From Cyanobacteria bacterium OH_CBrB_359 (GTDB lineage Bacteria > Cyanobacteriota > Vampirovibrionia > Gastranaerophilales > Gastranaerophilaceae), in assembly GCA_023433065.1 (NCBI GenBank), contig JAEZET010000004.1:496001-560000 (forward strand): a stretch of DNA of 64,000 nucleotides, in the 5' to 3' direction. Positions 24,923 to 39,900 of this stretch are shown here, in pieces. The first letter of the stretch is position 1; the number at the start of each line of letters is the position of its first letter. Made by a program: the position numbers and the translations under genes. The notes under the pieces are model-generated. The model was given only the letters and a program-made list of their open reading frames with translations. It was not told where the DNA came from and made no database searches.

Positions 24923-27900
24923 ATGGTTAAACGATTTAAAAAAATATTAGCAGCTTTCCAGTGTTTATGTTTTTTATTTTTTAATACGGTGGGAGCCTTC
25001 GCAACAGAAATTAATCTTTCTGACACTTACAAAACAAATACAACTGTCGATATAAACAGTAATATATATAACATACAGACGACATCGACGAATACTGCCG
25101 GTACAATCGGTCTTAACGCATTCGACAGGTTTAACGTTTCAAGCGGAAATATAGTTAATTTTAATTTGATTAATAGCCAGAGTAAATTAGTAAATTTGAT
25201 TTACGATAACTCCCCATCTGAAATTAACGGTATTATCAATTCTTATAAGAGTGGAGCTATTGGCGGGAATATGCTGTTTGCAAATCCTAACGGCTTTATA
25301 ATAGGTGCAGACGGTAAATTTAATGTTGGTTCCTTATCACTTATAACACCAACAGAGGATGCGATGAAAAGCATTCTTAAGCCCGGATTATTTTCAAGCG
25401 ATACATTCAATGAAACTAAATTAAACAGCTTGATTTCTTTTTCAATGAACGGTGATGATTATTTAGTTACTGGGACTCAAAATAATGAAATAGAGATAAA
25501 CCCCTCAGGGTCAATAACTATTGACGGTATTATTAACGCAGGCGCCGGCATTGATTTAGTTGCTGGCAATTCTGTTAATATAAATTCCGGAGCAGAGCTT
25601 AATGCGAATCAAGATTTTTCCATAAGCGGTGATACAATTACTCACGCAAATAAAACTAATCCAGGAGTAACATCATTAGTTGACAATAAAAGAAATATGG
25701 CAATGAGTGATGGAAACGGTATTACAATAGTCGCATCAAATTCAGGTGCTAATAATGATTATATGTCTGCTATCGTTAATTTAGAGGGTAAAGTTAATGC
25801 GAATGGAAACGATGTAATAGCAGAAACAGAAGTCCATAAAACGTCTAATTCAGGAACAGATGGTGCCTATATTTATGCAAAAAATGGTGCAGATATTTCA
25901 GGACGAGATGTTACTCTTAAAGCACAATCTAAAATAACTGACTTTGATGCAAATTTACTGAATTTGGATGACGACTATGGCTCTGAAGTACCTATTGTTG
26001 GAGATATTGCTGATGGTTTAGGTGATGTAGCAAACTATATATCAGGATATGTAGTTCATGAAGGCAAAATCAATTCCAAAGTAGAAGTACAATCAGGTGC
26101 CAAATTAAATGCTTCGCAAAATTTGAATATTAATTCTGTTGTAGATGCCGATTTGAAAGCATCCACAACTTCTATAGGCCTGGCTCTCAATGTGGTAAAC
26201 TTGGAATCAAATTCGGAAAGTATTGTTAAAGAAGGTGCAATTCTAAAGGGTAAAAACTTAACAGTTTCTGCAAACAACGATGTCAATTTGTCAGTTGAAA
26301 CAAAAGTAACCAATCTTACTGATAATTATATAAACAACGATGTCGGAAACGGAATTGTAACTGTTGCAATTGAAAATATAAAGACAAATGCGGAAATTGA
26401 AAAAAATGCAGATTTATCCGGTGTTAAAGATAATTTGAACGTAAATGCTGTGACCTCAAATCGTTATAAAGAAGTTTCGAAAAATTCATCTGTCCCATTA
26501 GTTGATAAGAATCATGGTGAATTAGGCATTGGAATCTCTGTAAATTACATTGATGCTAAAAACAATGCCACATTGAATTCTGATGCTTCTGTTACAGGTG
26601 ATGTTAGTGTTACGGCTGATATTTCTCAACAAATAAACAAGCAAGTTAATATATATGCAACCGGAGCTTCAGGCTTAGGCGAAAAAATTGGTAAAAATTT
26701 ATTATCAGGGATATTTAAAAATGATTTATTTAAACCTGCTTTAGCTCAAGCCACAACAAAGTCAAATACTAATGTTTCAAAAATGGAATTAACCGGTGCA
26801 GTTGGTATTTCAGTAGCAAATGCTTCATCTGCTGCTAAGATAGGTGACGCAGATAATAGCATTAAGCCTACCATTAGCGCTAAAAATGTTAACGTGTCTT
26901 CTACAATGTACGACACGAAGAGTAATCTAGATGTGGAGGCAATGTCTGAAAAAGAAGCGACAACTATCGCAGGTGCAATCGGTGTAAATTATAAAGACAT
27001 ATCATCAGATGCTAAAGTAAACGCAAATATCACCGTAAGCAACGATTATAGTTTAGCGTCATATTCAGCAGCAAGAAATTCAGTCAAAGACGTTCCGGCT
27101 AATAATCTATATGCCTGGGATGTTACAATAGACGGAATTGCGACTACATTGTATACAAACGATGAAACCCCGGATGTATCAACAGCATATCAATCTGACG
27201 GCGAAGGCGGATATGAATTATCTCCATATAAAATATTAACTTATAATTCATCAACAAATAATATTTCAATGGTTAAAGATTATGGAGAACGTTCATCAAG
27301 CAGTGATGTAGTAACACCATCTTATACAAGCTATTATGCCTGGACTGTAAATTATGACGGAAAAGAAATAATTTTATATACAAAATCACAAAACCCTTCA
27401 GTTGGAGATGTCCTATACACAAATGTATCAGGAACAGATACTTTTGTTCCTTCAAATGCTAACTATTACATAGCATCCGTTGTCTCCGGTTCAGATAATA
27501 AGGTAATTACAGTCAATAGAGCTGCTTTGAATTTATTTTCTGATACAAAAATCACTCACCCTCTGTCATATATAGATATTATAAAAAGTCTTATCACAAG
27601 TACTCCCGATTTTTTCAGCAACGCTACCTGGTCAGAAGCATGGGATAATGTAAAAAATAACTGGGATAGTGTAGATAGCACTGACCCTACTCAATATTTA
27701 AATTATTTAACGGCCATTTCAGGGTTGTCATCGATAACCGATACACAATTTATAGATGACATAAGCAATACTATATCATTAGTCTCAAACACCAATAACT
27801 TTGGCATTTATGACTTTTTTACAACATATGTACAAGCTGCTTCGAATTCTGTTTCAGATACCCTAGATGAGGGTACTATAAATAATCAAAAGTCCCTAAG

Positions 27901-30900
27901 CGGTGCAATTGGTGCATCAATATTTAAACAAAATGCTAACGCTTCTATTTTAGACGGTTCAAGCATTACAATGAATACATCTAAAGGTGGTGGTGACATC
28001 AATGTATTAGCAAACTCAACAAATGAAGCATGGACCGCTGCTACATTATTAAATCCCCTAAATTATAAAAATTTTGCAATGGGGTCAACATCAGGAGGAT
28101 TAGGTGCGGGCGGAACAATAGCAGTAAGTTATTCAGATTCTTCTGCGACTGCAACAATCGGGAATGTAAGTATTATAAAAGGGACAGGATATAACGGCGC
28201 TTCTAATGTAAATGTAATTTCTAAAACAGACGGAAGTTTTCTTAACCTTTCAGCAGGAAGCTCAACGGGAGATAAAACAGGAGTTTCAGGCTCAATAGAC
28301 ATCGGATATATCAATGGCACTACAAAGGCAGGTATTGACAGTGGTGCTAATGTATATAGTGACGATGTTTTGGTTAAAGCACTAAAAGATACATTAAATC
28401 TAAATATATTCTTTGCTTTTGCCAAAGCTTCAACCTCAAACCCTTCCGCAACAGCAGTCGGCTTTGGAATATCCGGTTTAATAATCCAAGATGTTGTAGA
28501 TGCATATATAAACGGAACCGTCACGGCTAATGATGTTAATGTATTGGCAGATTATAATGAAACAGTTGTTAATGCCGGTATAAATATGGCTGTCCAAACA
28601 GCCGGTAAAGCAACCTCTCAAACTGATTCGGCACAGGCTTTTCAAAAGAGTGTAGACGAACATTCAGAAACCGACCTGGGATTTATCGGAGCATTACTTT
28701 CAGAGGACTGGGATGCTAAGACTTTAAATACAGTATGGGATTCTCAAGCAGCATCAAATGCTTCTGAATCAGGGGCATCATCTTCTTTAGCCTCAGCCAG
28801 TAATGCAACAGGTAAATTGAAAACTTCAAAATCGGGTGCCGGTGGAATTACTGTTTCTTGGCTTGATAGTGATGTAAAGGCTCATGTCGGAGGAACAATT
28901 AATGCTGCTAATAATGTTTCTGTAAAAGCAAATAATGATGTAAACCTTTATGATACATTTGTAGCCTTAGCAACCGGCGGTAAATCAGGTGCAGGAGCAT
29001 CTGTAATGTTGGATGTCCTACAAAATAATGTACATACATACATAGATAAAAATGCAACAGTCAATGCCGCAAAAGATTTATTAATACTTGCTGATTCTGA
29101 TTATAACCTTATAGCTGCTTCTGCAGGTATTTCCTCAGGTAAAGACTCCACAGGGGCTGGTAATATCGCTGTAACTATTGGGCTAAATGATATTCAAGCA
29201 TATATTGATGAAGGTGTTACCGTTAATCAAACAGAAAATAATCAGCAAACTGTAACAGTTAAAGCAGACAATTCAACATCAACAATAAAAGTAGCAGGTG
29301 CAGTTGCTGTTCAGGCAGGGGCATCGACAGAAGCTACTCAAAAAGCAGTTGGAGGCACAATAGATGCCAATATTATTGAAAATAAAGTAAAAGCATATAT
29401 TGCCGGAACAGCTGATAACAGAACTACGGTGAATGCAGGAAAAGAAGTTTCTGTTATTGCTACAAATATTGATAAGTTTATCGGAGTTGATGTAGCAGGT
29501 GCAATTGCGACAGGCTCAAGCTCATCAAGTTTTGCAGGAGTATTATCTGTAAGTTATCTTGCGGATGATATCGAAGCTTATATTGAATATGCAGATATAA
29601 ATAAAAATCAAACAGCTTCTAATGCAGATTCTTCACAAAAACTAACTGTTAAAGCAGATAATAAATATCAGGAAATTACAGTTGAAGGTACAGGTGCAGG
29701 CGGAACATCAAAGAGTGTCGGTGCAACTTTAAGAACGGGTATTATTGCAAATAATGTTAAATCTTATATAGATAATTCATATTTGGAATTCTTAGGAAAT
29801 TCAGATATTAATAACTTAGAAGAAATAAAACAAATTTCTGTTGCAGCAACAGGTTCTGTTGCTACAGGTTCCAGTGGAGCAAGCATAGCCGGTGTTGTAA
29901 ATGGTATTTTTTCTTTTTCTGATCAAGAAAACTACATTTCAAATTCATCGTTAACAACAAATAAATTGACGATGGATAGTGACAAAAACATGTTAAATAT
30001 TGGGGTAACAGGTGCAATTTCCGTTAATACAAACGGTTCTGCTGTGGGCGAATCCCTTTATGTTGTAGGCATAGGGCATGATATAAAAACTTATATAGAA
30101 GATTCAGACATAATCTCTGTTGATGATATTACAATGACTTCGGATTTTGATCAGGATTATGTCGGAGTAACTTTTGGGGGCGGTGTTTCGACTTCAAACG
30201 GAGTTGCTGTGTCAGGTGCATATACGGTATTAGTAAATGACGGGAACGTTGATACTCATATTTCTTCATCTTCTGCCAGAAAAACCGTTAAATCAACAAA
30301 CGGCAAAGTTAAGTTAAAGTCAAATACAGATATTTCAGAGGTAAACGTTATTGGTCAAGTTTCTGTATCAGCAACCAAAACGGGAGCTGGAGCCGCTATA
30401 TTAACTTCAGTGTATGATTCAGACGTTAAATCATATATAGAGAATACAAATATTTACGCAAAAAATGGTATAGATATAGAAGCAAAAGGCAATGAAGACC
30501 ATTATGATATTGCTGCAGGGTTTGCAGGCGGTCAAGGAGCTTCATTTGAAGGTTCGATTTCTACTTTAGTATTTAATCAAGATGTTGACGCTTATATTAA
30601 AAATTCAGATATTTATACCGATGGTGGTATTTCTGTTATTGCGCAAGATATTTTAAAATCAATACCCGTCACAGGAGCCATCGGCTTTTCTACAGGCGGT
30701 GCTGGTATTGGCGGAGCAATTTTTACAGGCATAATTAATGGGCATGTAAATGCTTTAGCGCAAAATATTGATGTTTATAGATATACTGACAGTTCAACTT
30801 CACCTATCGGGGCTTTTCTGGTTAAAGCCATTCAGTCCGATGAACTATATGGCGCTACAGTTGCAGGTGCAGGTTCAACTTCGAGCTTGGCGGCTTCAGG

Positions 30901-33900
30901 TTCTGTGACAACAGTAGTTATTAACAAAGATGTTAGCGCAGAAGCAAATGATGTTGAAAATAAATCATCAAAATTTTCATCTATAACAGTTGACTCTGAA
31001 GGTACTACAAAATTTGGACAAGGAACAGGGGCTATTTCAGGTTCGAGTTCAAATGCTTTTGGTGGCGCTGTATCAACTTTAGTTATAAATAAAAATATTA
31101 ATGCCAAAATAACAGACTCTGATATGAGTACATCAGGTGCTCTAATAAATAAAGCTATTGCAAATACTTGGATTGAATCAAATTTATTGGCAGGTGCTGC
31201 ATCAGGTAATGTATCTGTTGAAGGTGCAATTGCAACGCAGGTTTTAAATATTGATACAAAAGCGCAAATCAGCGGTTCAATATTGAATGTGGAAGGAACA
31301 ACAAGTAATACCGCAGATAGCACAATATGGGATAATATGAATGTTGTCTCAATAGCCGCATCAGGTTCAACAGCCCTTGGCGGAGCTGTGTTGACAATAG
31401 TAGATGATACAGATACTACGGCCGATATTATAGGTTCAAGTATTTATAAGACAACAAAACTTGATAATATATCAAATGTTAATTCTGATTACATTGTTGC
31501 TATGGTTGGCGCTTCAGCATCAGGCTCTGTTGCAGCATCAGGAGCTGTGAGTACAGTTGTTCTTAATTCTACTTCAAATGCAAATATTTCAGGCTCTTCA
31601 AATGTTGGTGAAAGTGCCAATAGAGCTGGTGCCATTAATAATAAAGCAACAAATGATTCTGATATAACTGTCGGAATGGGGCAGGCTACAGGTTCAGGAG
31701 AAGTTGCAGTAGGCGGAACAGTTTCAACTCTTGTAAGTAATAAAAAAGCTCAAGCAAGTGTAGCCTCATCAAATATATATTCAAACGGTACAATATCTCT
31801 CGAAGCTAAAAATATTGACAAAAACAGAGCAATAACAATAAATGCAGGCGGTTCAGGCTCGGTTGCAGTTCAAGGGACAGTCAATACTACTGTTTCAACT
31901 AATACTACAGATGCTTTTGTATCAGATTCTTTAATTAATACATCTGTTGCAAATAATGCTGATAATAGTTCAGGATTAAATATAAAAGCAAGCAACGATA
32001 CAATATTATCAGGTATTGCAGGTTCTGTTTCAGGCTCCGGCTATGCGGCCGTTGGGGCAGCTATATTTACCGGTGTAGTTGATAATAAAATATCTGCATA
32101 TATTTTAAATTCTGATGTTACAGCAACAAATTCAAATGTAATATTAGCCTCAATTGCCAACGAAACATTAGGTGCAACAGATAATCCCATAGTTGTAGTA
32201 GCTGCAGCCGGCGCAATTGCAGGTGTTTCCGGTGCAGTTAATACTTTGGTTCTGTCTTCTTCTGCAGATTCCTATATTTCAGGTAAAAAATCTAACGGCA
32301 TCACCGCAGGCAATAATGTTACAGTTTCAACAGACGGTAGTACCAACTCATTTATAACCGCGGGTGCTTTAGGTATAGGTGCGGCAGGAGTAGGCGTTAC
32401 CGTTAATACTTTTGTTATAAGTAAAACTTTATTATCTAAAATAAAATCAGGTGCAAAAGTTATTGCTTTGAATGGAACAACATCAGTAAAGACGAATTCA
32501 AATGATACACTTAAATCTTACGAAGTCGCAGGAGCGGCAGGCGGTAGTGGAATAGGAGGAGTTGTTTCCAGCAACGTTATACAAAATACACTAACATCAG
32601 CTATTGAAGATTCCTCTACTTCTGTAAACACTAAAGATTTAGTTGTAGACGCTAAGGCAGTTTCAACTTATTCTGATACAACAGGTTCCCTAGGCATCGG
32701 AGGTAGTGTCGGTGTCGGCTTATCGTTTCAAACTAACGTAATTGCCTCAAATTTATATTCATACATTAAAGATGCAGCCGTAACAGGAAGTAATTCTATA
32801 GATGTTAGCGCTGACAGCAGCCAAACATTGGATTATATAATAGTATCAGGAGCTTTGGGTGGTACAGGCGCCGGAGCAGGAGCTGTATCCACTAATGTTA
32901 TTAATAACAATATTAATTCGTATATCTCAGCTTCAGTTACAGACTCAGGAAATGTTACTATTGACGCAAAAGATTCAACAAAATTCAATAAAATAGTAGG
33001 AGGAGTTCTTGCGATAGGTGCGAGTGCAGGTGTCGGGGCTACTGTAGTTACAAATGTTGTTTCAAGTACTGTAAATGCTTATGCAGGTGGTAACATTGAA
33101 TCAAATAATTTAGCTATAAATGCAAGTACTGTGCAAAACTTTGATAATTTGTATGTTGTCGGATTCTCAGGCGGTTCTGTTGCAATCTCAGGGTCTGTTT
33201 TAGTAAATATAATTGATACAGAAGTTAATGCTTATACTGAAAATGGTGCAACAATAACTGCAAATGATATAGACATAACAGCATCTGCTGATACTGATAT
33301 TGATGCATTAGTGGGTTCGGCTTCAGGCGGTCTTGTTTCTGTAGGAGCTTCAGTTGAAGTTAATTCAGTTACAAATACAGTTAAAGCAAATACAGGCAAT
33401 TACAATACAATTAATGCAAACAGTCTGGATATAAATGCAACATCAAATGTAGATATAGGCTATTCAGGAAATAAACAGGTTATTTATGCAGGAGGTGCAG
33501 GAATTGGTGCAGCAGCAGGTGCTGTTGTCATAAATACCATAAACGACGGAGTTTACGCTTTCATAGGCGGAAAAGGTGAGGGCTCCGGTAATTCTTCTAT
33601 AACAACAACTAATGATATTAACCTAAAAGCAGCTCAAAATACAAATATATACCAATCAATCGGTTCAGCAACTTTGGCTGGATTTGGAATAGGTGCTTCA
33701 ATTGCCGTTAATACTATTAAAAATACCGTAAATTCTTATATAGACAATAATACTAACGTTTACACAGATGGAAATCTTCTTGTTGATGCATATAGTAAAG
33801 AAACTGTTCAAGGACAAGCTTTAGCCGTATCAGGAGGCGCATATTCATTATCGGGCGGTTTGATTTATACAACTATCGGTCAAACTGTATCAAGCGCAAA

Positions 33901-36900
33901 TTCAAATGATACTTCTACAAATTCAAATGTTAATACTTCAATAAGTCAAGGCAATAGCGCTTTAGCAGCAGCACAAAATTATAGAGGTCAGTCACAAACA
34001 AAATACAATTCCAATGTCAATAGTGCTTATTCGGGTCAGTCTTATAGTATAGATTCTAAAATAACTGAAACTGAATCTACAATTCAGACAGCTTTAAATA
34101 ATGGTTTAAATGCCAAAGTAAAATCTGATTCAACTTCAAGATTATCTTCAGGATACACAGACGGCACTTATGCTTTAAATACCGCTTCCGGTAATACTGA
34201 TAATATTGATGTTTCCAATATTAATGCAGCATCTTACAATAAGACCGCAACTAATACAGCATCAAGATCAGGAGCAACTTCTGCATTCGTAGGAAGCGGG
34301 GTTATAATCGATAAAAAGACATCCGGGGTTCAGAGTGTAACCATTAACGCTAAAAATGAGGATGATATTGATTTAAGTATTATTGGCGGTGCAGCAGGAT
34401 ATGTTGGGTTAGGTATTGCTTCTGCTGTTGCAAATAATTATACAACCACAGAAGCTTACATTAATAATGCGACAAATATATATTCAACAGGAGAAATTAA
34501 GGTTAATTCATCTTCTCTTGATGATATAAATATTCATTCAATAGCTGCAACAGGCGGTATTATTGCCGGCTCAGGCGCTGTAGCAATAGCTAATTCAAAT
34601 AAAACAACAAAATCTTATATTAATGACTTAACAACTTTATCAAGTGGCTCCGTTATTAATATTTTAACAAATGCAACTTCCGTCACCAAAGCTATAACCG
34701 ATGCTTATGCTATCGGAGGCGGTGTGGTTGGAGTCTCTTTGGCATATGCATATTCTCAAGGTGAGAACACTGTAACGTTAGGTGAAGACGTTACTTTAAA
34801 AAGTACAGGTAACACTAATATAAGCACTAACTCAAATATGAGTGCGAATGCCAAATCAACAGCACTTACAGGTTCATTGATAGGCGGCACAGGGGCAAGT
34901 GCAACTGCTAAAGCAGGTCAAAACGCTAAAATTACTATGGACGAAGATTTATCCGTTGATTCTACAGGTAAGTTTTCTGCTTTATCCCAGGCTGAAAATA
35001 AAGCTTTAGCTGATACAAACGGGAGAGCCTATGGTGGAATTTCTGTCGGAGTAACAACAACTACTGCGGAAATTTCAAATAATTCAGGAAATGCCCAAAC
35101 AGGAGTTACAATAGCCGACAGTTCTAAATCTATTAAAGCAAAAGGATTCGGTATAGGTTCAAATATGAAGAATACCGTTAAAGGAACTACAAAAGCCGGT
35201 TCAGGAGCAGCCATCAGCGGTAGTGTTTCTGCTGTAAATTCAAATATTAAAGCAAATAATTCTTCAAGTATAGGAACAGCAACAATTAATTCTGAGGGTG
35301 GACAATATGCAGTAACTTCTTCATCTACAAACTACTTTGAATCGTCAAATAATTCATCAGCATACGGGGTAATTGCAGCAACAGTGGGCAGAATTAATAA
35401 CAACATTAATTCTACGGTAAATGCTTTAAGTTCTGCTGATATCGCTGCTTCTTCAGAAATTGCGGTGACTGCAAATAATACAATACAAAAATCTTCAACA
35501 AGTTCAAATGATTTGACCGGAGGCGCAGGTGGTATTGCAGGGATAGGTTCTGCGGTTTTAGTTGATACACTATCTGCAACTACAAATTCAACTTTGGCTG
35601 GTTCAAAAGCTTTAAGTACTGGTAATGTTTATACAACGGCAAATACAAGAGTATATGATGTTGAAAAAGTCGATGTGACAGGTTATGGAGCTTTGGCTGC
35701 ATCTGATGGAGTAGTAAAAGTTAATCTTGAATCATCAAATATTGCCACTATCTCAAACAGCGATGTTGATGTTGATGGAAATGCTTACTATTCTGCGACT
35801 TCTGATATTGATGTATATACAAAATCCAACGTTGAAGCATATGGTGCAATGCCTATTGCAGAGGGAGAAAGTAATGCCATTGCAAAATCCATAAACAACA
35901 AAGTTATATTTAACAGCGGTGCAAAAACAACAACTCTATTAGATACATACATATCAGCAGTAACTTATTCTGATTTAACAGCAATTATGTATGCTTATTC
36001 AAAAGGATTATTATGGAATGTAGGAAGTTCCAGTGCCAGTGCTGAAAATCAGGATGTTAATAATATAGTGTCAATTGCAAACGGAGCCGCCGTTAATTCT
36101 TATAGCGCAATTAATGTAAGTTCATTGGCTTATGGCAATGTAGATGCGGACAGAACCGCAAAAACTGTCGGTTATGCATTATTTGGCATTCCTATAACCA
36201 TAACAAAGCACTCAAATGCACACGAAGAAAATGATATTTATTCCGCTATTGAATTAAACGGTTCAATAACAAGCGGACTTGGTTCTCAAAGACAACTGAC
36301 AATTAACAAGGCCGATAATGAAGATGGTTATACCGTAACAGAGGATAGCAATATTGATATTGAAGGAAAAGTCACTCTTGGTAGTATAACTTCTTCTGAA
36401 GTGACAAGTATTACAAATGATTTAACCGCTGATTATAATGAGAATAAAACAGCTATTCAGTCTGAAATAGATACTTATAACGAACAAATTCAAACCCAGC
36501 AAAATGCGTTAGATGATAACAGCAATGCAATTGGTACAGCATTAACTGATGCAAATTCAAAAATAGATACCGCAAAAGGTTATATTAACGATCTAGAATC
36601 AGCAAGTGATAGTTATACTGAACTAAATCTGGATACAGACACATTAACAGCTAATTATAATAGTTATAGTTCTACTTTAAGTAATTCTGAGGCAACAGAG
36701 TCTGATAAGCTTACAGCAATTCAAAATGCGTATGATTCGGCTAATTCTCTAGCTAATACTTTAGAAAATGCTTCAAGTGCCGCATCTACTCTTAAAGACA
36801 GTGCTATAGCAGATAAAATAACGGCAGAAAATAACAGAGATGATGCATTTAGCGATATGAACAATTATAAAGACTTAAGAGATACATATGCTACAGACAC

Positions 36901-39900
36901 CGCGGACTATATCCATTATAATAACCTATATGAAGAGTCCAAGACAAGTTATGAAACATATTCCGGTCAGGTTGATACTTTAACAACAACAATTTCAAAT
37001 TATAGTACAGAAATTTCAGAACTTGACGCTCTTAAAGGCCAACAAACAACTTTGGTTACAAATTATACAACAATTCTTACCAATTATACAAATGCATCTA
37101 AAGCCTATAAAAATGCAGCATACGCAAAGACCAATGCAGAAGCTCTTAGAAATGAATTATTAACCAGATCAGATATTTTAGATGACAATTATGATTCTCA
37201 AATGGCTTATTATAACAGCATACTTGCCGCAGGTACTACATCGATGGATTATAACTTATTAAACATTGAAAATGTTGTGGTTCGTTCGGGAGAAACTAAT
37301 ATAAATGGTAATGTTGTCGGTTCAGGCTCAATAAGTGCTCCCGGAAACAAATTTACTATTAATGTTATAAATAATACGATTAATGATATTCAATATAATA
37401 CTTTGCAAATAGGAACTAATTTAAGAGGCGGAATCTACGGAGGCTCAATAGGCAGCGGTATTACCAAAACAATCAGAAATCCCGGTGTTACATATTATGG
37501 TATTTCAATAGCAAACACTGTAGATATAAATGATCCTACCGTTAAATTTGACGCTGCCGGCAATATGTTGTTCGCAGGTGATATTCTAAATCCAAACGGC
37601 TCATTGAATATCTTAAACTGGACAGGAAACGTCGTAACTCAGGGCGCGATTACAGTTAAAGATTTATCAATATCTGTTCCTAACGGTGATTATATGCAAG
37701 GGTTTACCAACTCTCAATTCTCAACAGGTGGAACTTCAGGCGGCGGAGACATAATCGCAGGCGGAGACATAAATATTATGGCTCAAACAATCAATGTTAA
37801 CGGTTTGATTCAAAGCGGATCAGAAATTAAAAAAGTTACAATAAATGATTTTGATGTAATTAGTTATAACAATACATACTATCAATCTGTTGCTGATAAT
37901 GTTTATGTACAAATGGAACAGGCTGTAACCGAGCCCAATTACTATTATATTAAAGGTAATGCCAATGAAGGTATTCAATATAATCTGGTCTATAGTAACG
38001 GTAAATATTATCAATTAAAAACAGATGGCAACTGGTATGAGATGGCATCTTCAACATCAGGTGGAAAGACTTATTGGAGCTATGGAAATACAGTTACAAA
38101 TCAACCATTAATTGATACTTTGACTGCAAATAATACTACTTATTCTGATTTAAATGTTATCAAGGCCTATTATGATACAACTGCTGACAATGGCGAAATA
38201 GAACTTTTTAAAGCCAATATTACTGGTGGTGATATCACTTTGACAGGTAATGTCGTAAGTACAGGCAACGGTAAAATAGTTTTAATGGGTGGTTATGGAA
38301 AAATCGATGTTACTAACAATACAAATTACAAATTAGTTACCTCCAAGTTGAATGCTGATAACCCTGTTTATGGAACATTGACTATCAGGGATTTTATTAC
38401 TACACCAACTACCTCCAATCTAGACGCGTATTATGCTTCAATAAGAAATTATATCCAAAATTCCGATTGGTATAAAGAAGTATATGGCAGCAAAAAGATT
38501 GCGGATATGAATAAATCAGAACTTGAAACATTACATAGTCAGTTATCTGGTAATGATAATTGGTTATTTTACGCCTTTAATATTTACGGTTATAGAACAT
38601 TGGTGGATAGTTATTTAAGTGGTTATGCGGCTCAATATAAAACAGCTATTGACTCCGATATAGCTGCAAACAATAATATATATAATTATTTAGAAAATGC
38701 TTACAAATCAATACAATCAGCCGAAGAACGGGCAGCATTTAACTCTTTATTAGATAAAATTTCCGGTATATATAAAGCCTGGATTGATGAAAATGGGACA
38801 TTACATACCGATGTTGATAATCAAGCATATACTATTACATCTAATGGCTCTACATATAGTTTATCCCCTACACAAAACAGAACAAACGGTTCTTATCTTA
38901 CACCGGGAAGCACAACAACTACAGATGATTTAAGAGTTACAAATCTACAGTATGTACCTGATTCTAACGATTCTATCTATGGGACAACAACTTACACGAC
39001 TCAATCAAGTAATAGATACAGAAGCTGGTTTTTATGGTTGTTCGGGTTTTGGCATACAGGTTCGACAACTACAACTACGACAACTACTGTTCCTATAGCT
39101 CAAAGCTCCACCCCTCTTTTAGCACCGGGCGGTACTGTTGCAGCGAATGCTACATCTCCTGTTAACATACAATTCAGAGGATATACAACCCCTTCAATTA
39201 ACCTTTCATCTCAAAGCGATATCCAGATTGCCGGTAATATAACCGTTTCTCCGGGAAATTTAAATATAACTTCAAAGACGGGAAATATTTATCAGGAACA
39301 AACAGCTTATAGTTTGACAGGTAAGAATATTAACTTATATTCAGATTACAATATAGGTTCTGAATCTGTTCCGATTCAAGCATTGTTATTTGGAGGTAAT
39401 TTAACTGCTCAAGGATATAGTGTTGCAAATGCGGCAAATATTTATATAAATGCTCCTGTTATTGATGAAATGGGCGGATATACAGGGTTTACCAATGTAA
39501 ATCTTAAGTCTAATAATGATGTAGCCCTTTCAGCGACAGAAGGAAACATTGGAGATGACCAAGGTACAGTTAATATTACAGGTAAAAATGTATCGTTAAA
39601 AGCATTGAGCGGAGTTGTCAATATAAATAAAGATAATTCTAACTTAATAGCTTCAGACTCCATAAATGCCCAAGCAGCAGGTGATATTACCATTGCAACA
39701 CAAGGTGATATGAAGGTAAAACAGATTTATTCAACAGGTGAAGGGAATATAGATTTAACATCTGTAGGTGGAAGCGTTATTGCTTTAGATACTGATAAAA
39801 CTTTCCATGTAAACGGTGACAATTTAACAATTTCGGCAGTTAATGGTTATGTTGGCGGCGATAATAAATTGTTAACAAGAAATACCGGTACATTTAATAT

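Noticed and set aside
30832..31323. 163-codon minus-strand frame inside the adhesin gene
   Set aside because: Antisense shadow of Gly/Ala-rich sense codons; composition is typical of such shadows.
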